DNA from: Colletotrichum lupini
Taxonomy: Eukaryota > Ascomycota > Sordariomycetes > Glomerellales > Glomerellaceae
Direction: 5' to 3'
NCBI RefSeq assembly: GCF_023278565.1
Contig: NC_064676.1
Coordinates: 4,216,001 to 4,280,000 of the forward strand
Length of the DNA stretch: 64,000 bases
Part shown: piece by piece, positions 34,659-47,125 of the stretch
Layout of the letters: each line of letters opens with the position of its first letter
How positions within the stretch are numbered: position 1 is the first letter of the stretch
Notes under the pieces: model-generated
Told to the model about the DNA's origin: nothing
Database searches by the model: none
Seen by the model: only the letters and a program-made list of their open reading frames with translations
Made by a program: the position numbers and the translations under genes

Positions 34659-36917
34659 CCTCTGCTCTGCTGCTGTGCTTTGCGTTGCGGCACTTTGCTT
34701 CGTCGTCTTTGGTTCGCTCTGGTCCAATCCATTCCTGTTGGAGCAAAGCAATCCAACCTAGCCCATAATTACCGCCCTTTCTGCCCTGCAACGACATGAC
34801 TTTCTGGACATGGAACATGGCCCCGGTCATGGGCTGCCCTTTGGATCATCGGAGGAGTAGCGGTAGCAATATCTAGCTGGCTAGCAGTACCGTAAAGTAA
34901 ACGCCGGTCGGTTCGAACCAGCCCCAGCCCGGCCCAGCCGTATTGATTGTGCAGTCTACCAATTCGGTCCCGTCTTGCATGGTTTCCCTCACTCTTTCTG
35001 CACATGTACGTATGTATGCTCTTGCTAGTCCACCCCCCGTCCCGGTGTCATTGCGTGGGACTCTCTGCGAAGGGCTCCATCATCACTGGTCTTGTTCCAA
35101 GCCTGTCCTTCGTGAGGGTCGAGTGTGAGGTGAGTGTGAGCGAGATACCTGACTTATACCTCTGGGGGTGGTGAGGTCCAAGGTGGGCTTTTGCTTTGGC
35201 TTCCGGTGCCTTGTCTGGACCTCGCCTCGTCTTCCTTTCCGGTTCCCTTCCACCCATTCCCATTGTCTCTTAGACCTTGCCTGGCTGGAGTGTCTCCTCC
35301 TTCGTCTCTCCGTCGCTCGTCCATGGCCCTGTCGAACCGACCTTTCTTGCCTCCCTACTAATACACCTTGCCTCAATAAGTGGTGGTGTCTGTCGGTCTG
35401 GCGTCTGGTGTCCGGTGTCTGGTGTCCCCAAGGTTCCCTTCCTTCTTGCCTGCGACGAGATACAAAACCCAAGACTGCCTACCCACCCCTCTTTCCTTGC
35501 CGCGCCTTCCCTTCCCTTTTTCAACCCCCGGTGGCCGTCTCTCGTCTCTTCTTCCCACTTCCTCCTCTCTTCCCGAGCCATCGTCGTCTCACCGATACTC
35601 TTCGCCGCCCACCGACCGCTCGTGAACCTAACCTGACCTCACCTTCCAACGTCTCCCTCCCGAACCCCATCGACCAATATCCCTTGCTCGGCGACATCGG
35701 CGTCACAACGTATGCAGCCTGTCACAAGAGAAACCAAAACCCATCGAGTCACCGTCACCCCTCTTTTCGTCTACCTAATAAGAAGACGAACAGACTGCCT
35801 TCGCCCTCGCTCTGCTCCTTTCACTGCCTTACTTGGCCCATCTCACCTTGCCTAGCCTCCTCCTGAGTAGTCATCCTCAACGATACTCATACACACCACA
35901 TCCATATAAGGTATCCCATCCCTCTGCCTCGATCCCCCGCCTTGAATGGTTCCCACGCACAATCCTCTTACACGCTCCTCCTTTCATCCCTACTCCATCA
36001 CCGCCCTGCGACAAGAGTAAGAGCGAACAAGCAGATTAAGAGACACAGACCGCTCTTAATACCAGTTCGTTACGAGGAACGCCAAACAGTCGTTTTTCCT
36101 CTCTCATTTTTTCTTAAAAAAATTCCCACGGCATGAAACTCCATCGTCCTTACCCAGACTGCATCTTACCTGTTACGGCCAAACAAGACAGACGCCTGCA
36201 TCCCGCTCTTTTGCGAACATCCGACTAACTTCTGAAAGCGGCATGATCCAGCGGCCCATCCCAGTGTCTTAGCAGCAGCGCCCCTCACCTCACAGCCGCA
36301 TCACGTCCCGCTCGACTCTTACACTTCATTCCGCCTCGACCACCCCAGGTACCACCCTACTGAGGCTGGGAGTTTGAGCACCTTGTGCATCACGCCTAAA
36401 GGACACGAACTACAACCAAAAAAAAGTAAACCTCGATGGGTTACTGGGGAGAAAACATTTCGAGCCGACCTTGGAAACTCTTTATCGCCCATCGATAAAA
36501 CCAGCGACGACTCTTAATTGAACGCATTCCGAAACCTCCAGACTCGCCCACTCGGCCGCATCTACCCCTCCTCCAGTCAGTCTGCGACGACTTGCCAACA
36601 CACCACATTCATTTCGGAACCCCCTCATCTGAACGATCCGCTTGCCTCGACCACCGGCAGCTTGTACGACGACGAACGCACCTTCTGATCGATTGAACAA
36701 GGGCTTAGAAGAAGCAAGCGAGCGACGCCGTGCAGCTGCATACAAACAGGGAAATCAAGCGACAACAAGGAGGGGAATAAAGAAAAGAGCCAAGTCATTT
36801 GGTGAAAGAGAGACTGTGATTCTCCAACACAGGCAATACTAGCCACAATTCAGAAGCCGGCTTCACAGCGACAGGCTAGAGGACTTTCCTCACGCAACGG
36901 TGGAAGGGATTTACAGC

Positions 36918-39061
36918 ATGGACGAAGCCATGGATTACGCATACCATCATCCGGAGCAGCCTCAGGGTCAGGCACAGAACCCGTACGCACAACAGCGACC
37001 ACGATGCCCTTATTTCCTCAACAGAGAAGGTCAACAGCAACTCCCTGGGATGCCACAGCACCGCTCAACAATGCACTACGACCCTGTTCACTCTTCAGCG
37101 AATTACCCAAATTGGCAGCCTCAAGTGCCACCGATACCTGGGCCATATCACTGGCAACACCAACCTCACATGATGAACCACCGGGGACATCCGGCACCCC
37201 AGCACCGGCCTTCGAACTCGGGCTCTGAGGCACCTTACTACAACCATGTACCTGTTCCGAACTTTGGCAATGTGGCTGGTGGCTACTCAGGGGCACCCCC
37301 AAGCGAGATGGTAGGCCCTCCAACCATGCAGCCGTCGTTCCCTCATACGCAGCTCCCTCCGGTGAGATTCAATCTTTCGACAGCCCTACCAGCAGGCCAT
37401 CCGGCACAAGGCCAGCCGTTCTACACCAGCTCTGAGAGGAACTTTGGTGGGCAAAATGCTGCACCTCGCCACAACGCCTTTAACACGGCTTCTCACTCTG
37501 TGAATACATCAACTCCTCCCGTAGCACAAACTAGCTCAGAACACCTTGTGGCAGCCCTGAATCCTCCCCAGATCGAGACATCAGACTCTACTGGAGGTAC
37601 AAATCAAGCACCATCTTCTGGGGCCAGCATCCAGTTTGGATCTGCTCCTCCTTCATCTGCTCTCCACCGCAGCACTGCAACCTTCCCCAATCCGCCGCAT
37701 GACGTTCATCAACCTAATTCAGGTGAGTGGGGTTTGCCTGTACCTGAGACTCTATCTGCTAATGATGCCCGGAATATCACAGGCGCCTCATCTTCTGGAG
37801 CCTCGAGCTCATCAAGCAGCTTGGGCTCGCATCACCATCCAGAGCGACGTCGAGTTCCTGCCATTCGGCGCGCGTCCAGAAGACAAAGCCCTCTTTCCGA
37901 CAGTGATGTCGATTCCGACCGAAGCGCGCTCGAACAGGTCATAGCATTGGCTGGAAATCCAACGCAAATGGCGCGTCATATTATGACTCTGGAAGAAGAC
38001 CACGTTCGGGCCGCTCAGTTCATGCGTGGCTCTGTGACCACGAAATATGTGGCGTCTTCATCGGCTATCCAATCTCTTCAGAGCGTTCCGATTACCGAGC
38101 TATCAGAAAGCGAAAGAAGTGAGTTATAAGGATTCTGGCTCTATTGTGAGAGAAAAAATACTAACACGACTTGACAGCCTGCGTCATCTGCTACAATGAA
38201 TTCGGTGTGGAAACACCCGAGGGCGTGAAGGAGGCTCCGCTGCGACTGCCCAAATGCAAACATGTGTTTGGTGATCACTGCATCAAGAAATGGTTTGAGG
38301 AGTCGGACAGCTGCCCTTACTGCAGAGATAAGGTGCCGCACGAAGCCAGGATCACATCCACACACCCAAACTTTGACCGGTACTACCGCAATCGTGGTCA
38401 GGTGAATCTTGGAGGTCTTGCTGGTTACGCTGGCTACATGCGAGACAGGGACGCCAGTCTTGCGCAGGACGACTCAAACCGCTCGCAAGGATCTGGATCT
38501 AGCCATGGTGAACGCCGCTCTCCCCCGACAGACAGCGGTGAAAGTCGGCGTAGGATTCGACCTCGTACTGGTATTCAAGGGCCAGGGTCACCAACATTCA
38601 GCAGCAGCCGGCCCAGACCAGTATCCAGCGCATACGAAAGTAGTAGGAGAGCGCATGCTTCGATTCCTGCTCTGCTCCCACCTCGTGGAGCTTTCCCATC
38701 CAACGGCTCCAGTCGTACGAACCACGGTGCTATATCACAGGTGTCGTTTTCCGGTTCCAACCTGCATCAACACCATCATCAGGCGACTGGCTTTGCAGGT
38801 CAAGGAGAGAACGGGAGCGCCTCGACGCAGGGAGTTCCGATACTCGCACGCCACCCTAACGGAGCTGCGCCAACCGCTCTTGGCGTGCCTGAAGGGCTCC
38901 ATGGGAACGGATATCTGAACCCCGCGAACCGAACCTCACTGCCGGCAGTCCTTCCGGGCCCTTGGATCGGAGACCTAACAGCACCCGACGAAAGCCATCG
39001 GCGTATGATGGGTGGTGAGAATGATGTGTCGCTTCAAGCCAACCCATGGGTACGGGAATAG
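36918..39061 (+). CDS. RING-finger protein, probable E3 ubiquitin ligase
   Basis: There are two exons, 36918-38118 and 38178-39061, separated by a 59-nt intron with GTGAGT donor, CTAAC branch site and ACAG acceptor. The phase closes to 694 residues. Residues 1-340 are disordered and rich in Pro, His, Gln, Asn and Ser. A Ser-rich and acidic/basic patch precedes a short helical segment (about 345-395). The RING lies at 402-449, immediately after the intron: C402-x2-C405, C427-x-H429, H434, C435 and C446-x2-C449, with the Trp (W439) that often contacts E2 enzymes. The ligand spacing is unusual: position +5 after C427 is Gly where His or Cys is usual. The C-terminal about 240 residues are again disordered. 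E3 activity is inferred from the RING. No transmembrane segment is seen, so it is likely soluble. I cannot name the gene. ATG 36918 is the first Met in a frame open slightly further upstream; Met 5 is an alternative. Confidence 0.92.
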
Positions 39062-42000
39062 GGAAGTCAACATGGACTTGGCGGCTGTGGACAGCGTAGG
39101 CGTGGACGGCGTGGCCATTGGAAACGTAATTGGTATACTGGACATGGGGGACAGTTTCACTAACCAGTCTGCAATTTTCTTTCGTGGAAAGGCTCGGTTC
39201 GGCATGCAGGATGACCTTTTACACAGATCGACCACGGCGTTTATTTCTTTTATTTTTTCGGTGGTCATGGCGTTTCAGGGAATCAGGGATCGTCATCTTC
39301 GTGATGGCATGATTCAGGATCCAAAGTCTCTCGGTAGGATTCATGAGGTCTGTTGGATCTGACTGCTTTTAAGGGCTGACCACTTGGGGGGCCAGCCTGA
39401 GTGCACACATCATCAACACATTTCAGGGGGGCACTCACTTATTTGGTGTTGGCCTGTAAGCCACGATACGCAAACAATGCGACACCGCGCACATGGTGGA
39501 AGCGACACAGCAAACTAGTCTAGTTGGTTCTAGTTAGTTGAGCAGACGAATACATGACTCTATCCCACTCATATTCCGTTTTCTGACTATCTCGTTGTAG
39601 AATCCAAGTGTATGGGTGAAATTGTTGGCCTACGCGGATTAAGGCATAGGTTTTCCATAGCTGACCTCAAAAGTAGGCAGGCACACAGGTATTGATATGA
39701 GACATCACGGGACTTGGTTGACATACAAACTCTTAGCTTCTAGGCAATGCTTGGACGGCGAACACTTCCCTTTGAGCCGTTGGAAAACGAACTTGGCGGA
39801 GAATGCAATGTGGACGGCACGGAACGGAATTTGGGGTCTCAGTAGCCCGTGTGAAATCCGTCGGGACGGAGGGGCGGCAGTGTCGTGCCCGGTTTACGTT
39901 TTGCGGTTCTGTGGATGTTAGACCCTGGCCCGATTCGGTGTTTTGGGTTATCGAGGCGGGTCTTGTCCCGTCGGGTGCGGAGTAAGAGTGTGAAGAGGGG
40001 GAGGAGACCCGAGGAGAACGACGACGAAGTCAGACTTCTCGGAGGTTTTGCTTGGGGTTTCCTTGACTTCCGGGATGATGGCGGGTTAGTGGCGGCGAGG
40101 AGAGGGACAAGAGGAAGAGGGGATGGTTAAGTATCTGGGGTGCAGTTCCGGCGGGCACCTACCTCATTGCTCGTAGGACGTCGGAAGTTTGGGTGGTTGT
40201 GTTATTTCTGCCGCGTGCGTACGAGAGGGGGATCACGAATCATGGGAGTTTTTGGAGAATATCAGATGGTAGTGTTGTGATGATACCCTCGGAGAAAGCG
40301 GGTGGCGAGGTGTGTATCGCGTGTAAGTGGCTGGGTTAACATGGGGAGACAGACAGATGGACACGCAGGCAGTGGTATCACATCATTCTGCTGATTGCGA
40401 TCTATCTTTCGACGCTGTATATTCTGTTCTTTGCCAAGGTTTGAAGTGGAAAGTTGGCTTACAGACAGGCATCGATGCAGAGACGTGTAAGCGAATGCGA
40501 ACGGGAGCCCCTCGCGGCCCGAAAATGGATGATAAATGATGGAAAAGGTTGGCCGTATTTCCCATTGGCTGGAGCCTCGTTATCCATGTGGTCCCTTTTG
40601 CGTGGCATCCGTGGCGTCCGTCATCACGGGAACTGTGCATTCTGCCCAGAGGGGCAGATCTACAGTGTGGGTGTGATTTAGACTCTTTAGGGACCCGTGT
40701 TGTGTTATTTCAGCCGTTTAATCACCCCACATCTTGACTGCTGTTCTGATGCCACGGAAGACTGCCACCCGAATGTAGAACTGCAGAGTCGCTGCTGCTC
40801 TGCCACAGTTCCTAGCTGTCATAGATTGCCGCTTCCTCCCGAGCGGTGCAGCATTCGCTTCGAATGACCGGGCGGTGCATTATCAAATGTTTTAGAAATA
40901 AGGGGGGGGGGCGGGGGGGGGCGGACGTGTGCTGCCAGCAGCAGGACAAGACGCTTGGGTTCATGGCAGGCAGGACAATGTCGTTAAAGAGGCGGTAAAA
41001 AGGGTTTGTATCACCAAAAGCTATCTTTAGCGTGGTAGAATGGTAGGAAGATGGATGGGTTGAATGAAGGGTTTCTTGATTTTGAGCCTCACCTCCACGG
41101 ACGGCGGAACGGAAACAAGGCCTGCCGTTGAAGGCGAAGGCTAAAGGTGGCGGTGCTGCTTGTTGTGTTTCTTGCGCTTGATGTTTCCCGTTGTCTTGTG
41201 TTGGCCCTTTTGGGTTGTTTTAACCACCTTTTATTTGGTGGTCTACGTCAGGTTTTAGGCCTGTGCGTCTCTCTGTTAAAAAAGATAGTCAGAACAGAAG
41301 GGTGAGGGTAGCAGAACAGCCCGATGTTTGGTTCAAGAACGCAACGGCAACGACTTGGGTTGAAGTTGGGCGTTCAGGGGGGCAAAGTTAAGTTATGGTT
41401 CTTCTTGACAAATCAGTTTGAATTTGGCTTTCCTCTGGTCGTCCAGACGGGACGTCTTCTGATGCTGTGCTATGCCCCATTCTTAACTCATTTTGCAGAG
41501 AATAGCCCAAGGCTCTGCTTGTTTGAACGGGTGAGGGGCCAAACCGAGAAGTAAGAGAGTGAGGCTCTTGGTAAGAGAGGCTTTCGATTACCTTGTTTGG
41601 GTAAAGGTCCCCCGTATTCCTGCAAGCGGTACTCGTCCTGGAGATGAAGGCGAAAGTGTAGAAAAGGAAGACGAAGCAGAAGAGAAGAGCACTGTCCACG
41701 CGATTGAAACAGGCATGCTATGCGACTTGGCCTTGCGTCCCCCTTCCAATCGAAGGGACCATCCGAAACGATCAAGTCGGACTTTTCTGACTGAGCCAAT
41801 CGCCTTTGCCTCGCACGGCCAAGCTTGGCGTGGTATCGGCATGGGACTGGACCGAGTCGCTGGAATCGCAATAACGTTGTATCCTTTGCTTTTTTCTTTC
41901 GCTCACTCTCTTTAGTCCGGGATTCGGGGTCGAGGAGAGGACGGGTAGTGGCTCCAAGGTGAGCCAAATGTTACACCGAGAAGAGGGTAACCCGTATTGC

Positions 42001-43975
42001 GTACATAGCACTCAATGTTGGAACTCAAGACAAAGGCAGAGGAGCGCCACGACTGAGTGCAAACGGAACAAGACTGGCACAGCTAGAGACTGGACGGTGC
42101 CCTCCCAAGGATTTCCAAGGCGGCAACATCCCGCCGGATTTTCCTAGCACGGTAGAAGAAGAAAAGAACAGCAAGCGAACGAAGAAGGGTGGGATCGGGC
42201 AAACAAATCATCCCAGAAGCCCGTTGGACTGGGACGATGGCCAGGGACCCCCCTCAAATCCCGTCCCGGACTTTTAGTTCCCCTTCTAAACTTCTTCCAG
42301 ATATCTAGGCAAGCTGGAGCTGGGCCTTTCGGTTTCCAAGACACGACACAACCAATCCACGGCGAGCTAGGACGAGAATGGCATTCAATTCGAGCCTGGT
42401 GCAAAATGTAGTGTACTCATCATCCATAGCACCCCTCCCCCTACCATCCCACCTTTTTTGAACAACCACCAGTCGCGGGTCATGTGCCGATTCGTCGAAC
42501 GTGGTGCTGCTGCCTTTTTGCGGATGAACTTCTGAATCCCGGGCGTCCTGCAGAGAACGTATCCGCAGGTAGAGAGAGTAAGACGGAGTCGGGATGCTGA
42601 GGTGATATACCTTATACACCATGAATCGCCTACGGATACCAAGACGGAGGAGGAAGAAAGACGAAAAAAGGCAACGAAATACGTACAACTATCTAGCTCC
42701 CTTGTCAAGCAATCGAGCCGAGCCCTCTTTCTCTCTCCACCGAGCTGCAGAACGAAGCCAAGAAATCCGCTAGGGGCTCTTTTGGAGGGGGGCAGAGCAG
42801 CTTGCAACCAACGGCAGACCGGCTCATTGTCATCACTCCAGCTCCGTTCCCCAGCATCCCATCTCGTTTGCTTCTTTACTTTAGTAGGGGAACGTCCTCC
42901 TCCTCCACCACCCTTGCTCACTCCATTGACCTCGGATGCCACGTGCTTTTAGCGTGTGGTTGCTTCATCGACTTTCATCAGAGATAACATCTCAGATCTT
43001 CTTTCTCAGATTCACCAACCCAGAATTGACAACAATACGGTACTCTTCATATCTTTTTCTTCCGGTTGAGATATAATCAGAATACAACAAAAGCCGGGTT
43101 CGTCGTTTGAAGAACTTCACTCACCCCTTCTCCCAACCACCCCCGGCATCCCGTCGCGTCTCGTCTCATCCCAACTCCGTTCTCCATCGTCTCGCCCATC
43201 TGTGGTCTCCGACAGCCAAAACTCACCACCCCACGGCCCCTTGTCTGAAGGGACAACCCAAGAACGGACTTTTGGAGGAACCAAGTGCCTACTTTACCTT
43301 ACGGACTGAACAGTTGGAACAGCGCAGCAAATAAGGGACTTCCCATAGAAACCGCGGTACGTGCGTGGATCCTCTCTTTCCTGTGTGTGTTTCTCTCTAT
43401 TTTGCGGCTTGCCTGGGTGTGCATGTGCTGGCGATGCTTTGGTTCCATGTCTGCAACCCCGTACGCATGAAACAGATCGACCCGGCCCTCATTCCACGCG
43501 GGATCTGCCTCGCCTTGTCTGCCCTCTTCTACCTACCACACGCCACCACCACCTCTTTTCCCTTCTAATTGAGAGCTTAAACTTCAAGAAACAGCTTTGA
43601 TCCGTTGTTGTTCCTTTCTGTCTATTTTACCATTTACCTTACATAACCTTACCCTTACCCGGGAGTTTAAACGCCCAGGCTGGCTTCTTCATTTGCGTGT
43701 CATTGGGAAAAGTGCTGGCGACTTACGCAAACCTCCCAGGTCAACAAGACATAGCACCAACGAAACCGTCTATTGCGCGCTTTTCGACATTGAGGTCCTT
43801 TTACGAGAGTTCTAGACGCAGTCTTTGACAGATCTCGCTTTGCTCATTTCGAAACTCGGACAGCTCGCCTTTTTGTCGCAACGTAGACGTTGGATTCGTC
43901 GTCGTCATCAAAGAGAACTAGCTACGCAGACAACGCTCCTCAAGAGGAAAAAAGACTCGAAGAACAACCGCAACA
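39062..43975. other. Intergenic region between the RING-finger and P450 genes
   Basis: No recognisable gene is present in 4.9 kb. The left part is likely 3' flank of the RING gene. A broken G run lies at 40902-40924. From about 42.9 kb to 43.97 kb the + strand is pyrimidine-rich and includes TACCTTAC-type words near 43298 and 43630-43660, consistent with the promoter and leader of the P450. Open frames up to 185 codons (42385-42942, minus strand) have no recognisable domain. Confidence 0.55.
40902..40924 (+). repeat. Interrupted poly-G run
   Basis: G10, C, G9, C, G2 in intergenic sequence. It is a smaller relative of the large G tract at 14453-14602. Confidence 0.9.
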
Positions 43976-45757
43976 ATGAGCGTCCCTTGGCGCGGAGTGT
44001 CCGTCAGCTCGGCTGCGATCGCCGTACTATTGGCCCTGCGACAACCAGTATTCTCGAGATGTCACCTTCTAGTCGCCTTTGTGGGCGCATTTGCCTTCCA
44101 GATGCTGTCTTGGGGCATCTTTGTCGTCTTCTTGTTCCCCCAGTACTTCTCTTCTCTGCGCTCGCTTCCGGGGCCCAAAGGTGATCACTGGTTGATGGGA
44201 CAGTACCCGAGGATCATGCGTGAGCCGACTGGCGTGCCCATGATTGAATGGTGAGTAGAACACCGGGGGGAGAGAGAAAGCTGTCTTGACATGTGACGTG
44301 AAAGAGACTAAATGTGTGCGCCACACAGGATCAACACCATCCCTCACGAAGGCATCATTCGCTACCGCGGCTTGTTCAACCAGGAGCGCCTCCTAATCAC
44401 GTCGCCCAAGGCCCTCGCCGAGGTGCTCGTCACCCACAACTACGACTTCAAGAAGCCCGGCGCCGTCCGCTCGTCCATTGGCCGCATCCTCGGCATCGGC
44501 GTGTTGCTGGCCGAGGGCGACGACCACAAGGTCCAGCGCAAGAACCTCATGCCAGCCTTTGCCTTCCGTCACGTAAAGGACCTGTACCCGCTCTTCTGGA
44601 GCAAGGCATGCGAGGGCGTCCAGGCCATCACCGATGCCGTCCACGCCGAGGCCGCGAAGAGCGCAACCGAAGGGCTCACCGACCCGGAGAAGGCCGCCCT
44701 GGGCCCCAACACCGCCGTCCTGGAGATTGGCAACTGGGCGTCGCGCACCACGCTAGACATCATCGGCATGGCCGGGATGGGCCGCGACTTTGGCGCCATC
44801 CGCGACCCGGCGAACCCCCTGAACCAGACCTACCAGCACGTCTTCAAGCCGAGCCGTCAGGCCCAGGTCCTCGCGGTCCTTGGCCTGCTCCTCCCGGGTA
44901 ACCTCGTCCACCACCTTCCCCTGCAGCGCAACGGCGACATCGCAAAGGCAGCCAACACCATCCGCGCCACCTGCCGCGAGCTCATCCGCGAGAAAAAGGA
45001 GAAGCTGGAGCGCAAGCAGCTCACCGACATTGACATCCTGTCGGTAGCGCTCGAGTCCGGCTGCTTCACCGAGGACAACCTGGTCGACCAGATGATGACG
45101 TTCCTCGCTGCGGGCCACGAGACGACAGCCTCGGCCATGATGTGGGCCATCTACTGCCTCTGCCTCAACCCGGAGGTCCAATCCCGCCTCCGCCTCGAGA
45201 TCCGCGAGCGCCTCCCGACGCCGGGCACGCCCGGCGACATCACGGCCCTCGACATCGACCACATGCCCTACCTCAACGCCGTCTGCAACGAGGTCCTGCG
45301 CTACTACTCCCCGGTGCCCATGACCCTCCGCGAAGCCGCCGTCGACACCGTCATCGACGGCAACAAGGTGCCCAAGGGCACGCGCATCATGCTCTGCCCG
45401 TGGGCCACAAACAAGGACACCTCGCTCTGGGGCGCCGACGCGGGCCGCTTCAACCCGGACAGGTGGCTCCCCTCGCGCGACGGCGACGCCGCGGAGACCA
45501 AGAAGACGGCCAACAGCGGTGGCGCGACGAGCAACTACGCCTTCATGACGTTCCTCCACGGGCCGCGGAGCTGTATCGGGCAGGGGTTCGCAAAGGCCGA
45601 GTTTGCGTGTATCCTCGCCTCGTGGATCGGGCGGTTCGAGTTCAGCCTCAAGAACAAGGAGGAGTACGACGAGAAGAATATGACTATCAAGGGCGGCGTC
45701 ACGGCGCGTCCGTCAAAGGGCTTGCACGTGTACGTCAAGGTCGTCGATGGTTGGTGA
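43976..45757 (+). CDS. Cytochrome P450 monooxygenase
   Basis: There are two exons, 43976-44250 and 44329-45757, with a 78-nt intron (GTGAGT to ACAG). The phase closes to 567 residues. This is a heme-thiolate monooxygenase expected to be anchored in the endoplasmic reticulum and to take electrons from NADPH-P450 reductase. The N-terminus has two hydrophobic segments (about 7-21 and 31-58) and then a Pro/Gly hinge, LPGPKG. The I-helix oxygen-binding motif is A353-G-H-E-T-T358, the ExxR pair is E413/R416, and FNPDRW follows. The heme motif F500-L-H-G-P-R-S-C-I-G509 has C507 as the axial ligand. All diagnostic motifs are intact. The sequence resembles the CYP4-like branch in general form, but I cannot assign a family or substrate. 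No polyketide or peptide synthase, transporter or regulator adjoins it, so it appears to stand alone. Exon 2 has very strong G/C preference at third codon positions, unlike the neighbouring genes, and this produces long shadow frames on the other strand. Confidence 0.95.
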
Positions 45758-46402
45758 GGTGCTTGTGCGCGTGTGTAGGGGTGTGTGGAGAGTGTAGGAT
45801 GTGCTTTGTGCTGTAATTAATGATGTGAGCATGACTGGCTGGCTGGCTGGACCGAACTGGGCTGGGTTCCTGGTATGTGTGAAGAACACAAAATGACGTA
45901 TATAATGGGAAAAGGGGGCACGCTGAGCGCGCAGACGAGCGAGGTCTGTCCCAGCAGAGTGTTCTGGATAGCATTTGGTGCTTGGGAAAGGATAGAAGAA
46001 CAGGGCGTTGGAAACAATAGCACATATTCGTTTTGAACATGAGAGGTCATCAATTGGGTTTTTAAATTAAGGGAAGAGAGTCCGTCCAGAAAGAAACCGA
46101 GTCCTCCCGTAAATAGCTCATTAACGTCTTGAAACCCATGGTAATTCTCAACCTTTTATCCCCTTTCGAAGCAAGCAATCTACATCGCTGAGTTCTATGC
46201 CGGGTACGACAGGTAGGTGGCGCATCTCGATCAAGGTAAACAAACCTGAGGTGCTTTTGGTCATTCAGGCAGGCACGACCGGCCCGTACCTTCCTCACCT
46301 TCCCACACATTACCGGCGAGGGAAGGCTATATACCCCCCCTCAACTCCATTCCCGTCACCAGCCAGCAGGCGCCCGTCTGGGTCGACGGGTCAGGTCAAA
46401 CT

Positions 46403-46493
46403 GGCTGGGTGGTGGAGTGGTTCACGGTCGACTAGCGATTACGCCTACAGCCTACTCGACGACAGGCTCCGAGTTCGAGTTCGAGTCCCAGCA
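46403..46493 (+). other. tRNA-like sequence with a broken T-arm, possible tRNA pseudogene
   Basis: The acceptor-like ends GGCTGGG (46403-46409) and CCCAGC (46487-46492) pair except at the terminal position. The D-stem GTGG/TCAC encloses AGTGGT and matches the internal box A pattern TRGYNNAGYGG. The anticodon stem GTCGA (46427-46431) pairs perfectly with TCGAC (46456-46460). The 24 nt between them would be a 7-nt loop plus a 17-nt intron, and the spliced length would be 74 nt. If read this way the anticodon is AGC. The T-loop word TTCGAGT and a box B-like AGTTCGAGTCC are present, but TTCGAG is tandemly duplicated and no register gives a paired T-stem. A functional tRNA is therefore doubtful. 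Confidence 0.3.
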
Positions 46494-47125
46494 TGAGCAC
46501 TAAGAGATGTAGCCCCCAGTTCAGCACCGGAGGGGGTGAACTCTTTTTACTTCCCAGTCGCGATTACGTCCTGAACGTTCCTGGACTTGGCTGACGAGAA
46601 CGAGGGAAGATCTTGTTGTTTGCATATCATTATCTTCTTGTAACTGCTATAGCTAGACTTTTACCCTCTCTATCCGCACCTTCTTCCGTACTCTCTCACC
46701 AGCTTGCCTTGAGCGCGATCGCTCTACCGTAATTACAAAGCGCTTGACTCCCACCTTTAAATAGATCCGGTTGGGGGTCCCAGGGTCAGGAATGATTTCC
46801 TCAAGCCGGTTCACGATTGGGAGAGAGTCCTTCGGCAAACACACAGTAGCCTACTATCGCCGCTTCTCTGCGTTTGGTACAAGCTTTACGCCCTTATGAC
46901 TCCCGGAATCCCTCAAGACCTTGCATGGGAGGTATAACATGGCACTGGGAGCTTCTCCCCCGTATATTCTATACATGATACATACCCAATCTGGAACACC
47001 AGTCAGCAGGGCGAAGAAGCGGTCTCTGATTCGAGTTGTTCTCCGAGTAAGAAAATCTGCGACAACCACGCCAGTCGCTTTTCGCGCGACGAGATACTCA
47101 CTAGGCTCCCGCAACATGTGCGAGA

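Larger units (their letters stand above)
25133..36917. other. Long intergenic region between APC2 and the RING-finger gene
   Basis: No recognisable gene is present in nearly 12 kb. From 25.1 to about 28 kb the sequence is somewhat more AT-rich, with only short open frames. Features seen are a GTAAGGTAAGGTA word near 30522, CTCACT repeats at 31798-31822, a G14 run at 32609-32622 and a GT tract at 34643-34658. From about 33.4 kb to 36.4 kb the + strand is pyrimidine-rich, and 36.4-36.9 kb becomes more A-rich just before the RING start codon. This resembles a long promoter and 5' leader. Frames of 263 codons (33970-34761) and 232 codons (35168-35866) here are low-complexity products of that composition. 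Confidence 0.55.

Noticed and set aside
33970..35866. 263- and 232-codon plus-strand frames upstream of the RING gene
   Set aside because: Composition-driven (CT-rich) frames with no domain and strings of Cys/Val from a GT repeat.
44314..45816. Long overlapping frames (195, 224 and 268 codons) inside the P450 gene
   Set aside because: They are shadows caused by the high third-position G/C content of the P450, whose own frame contains all the diagnostic motifs.
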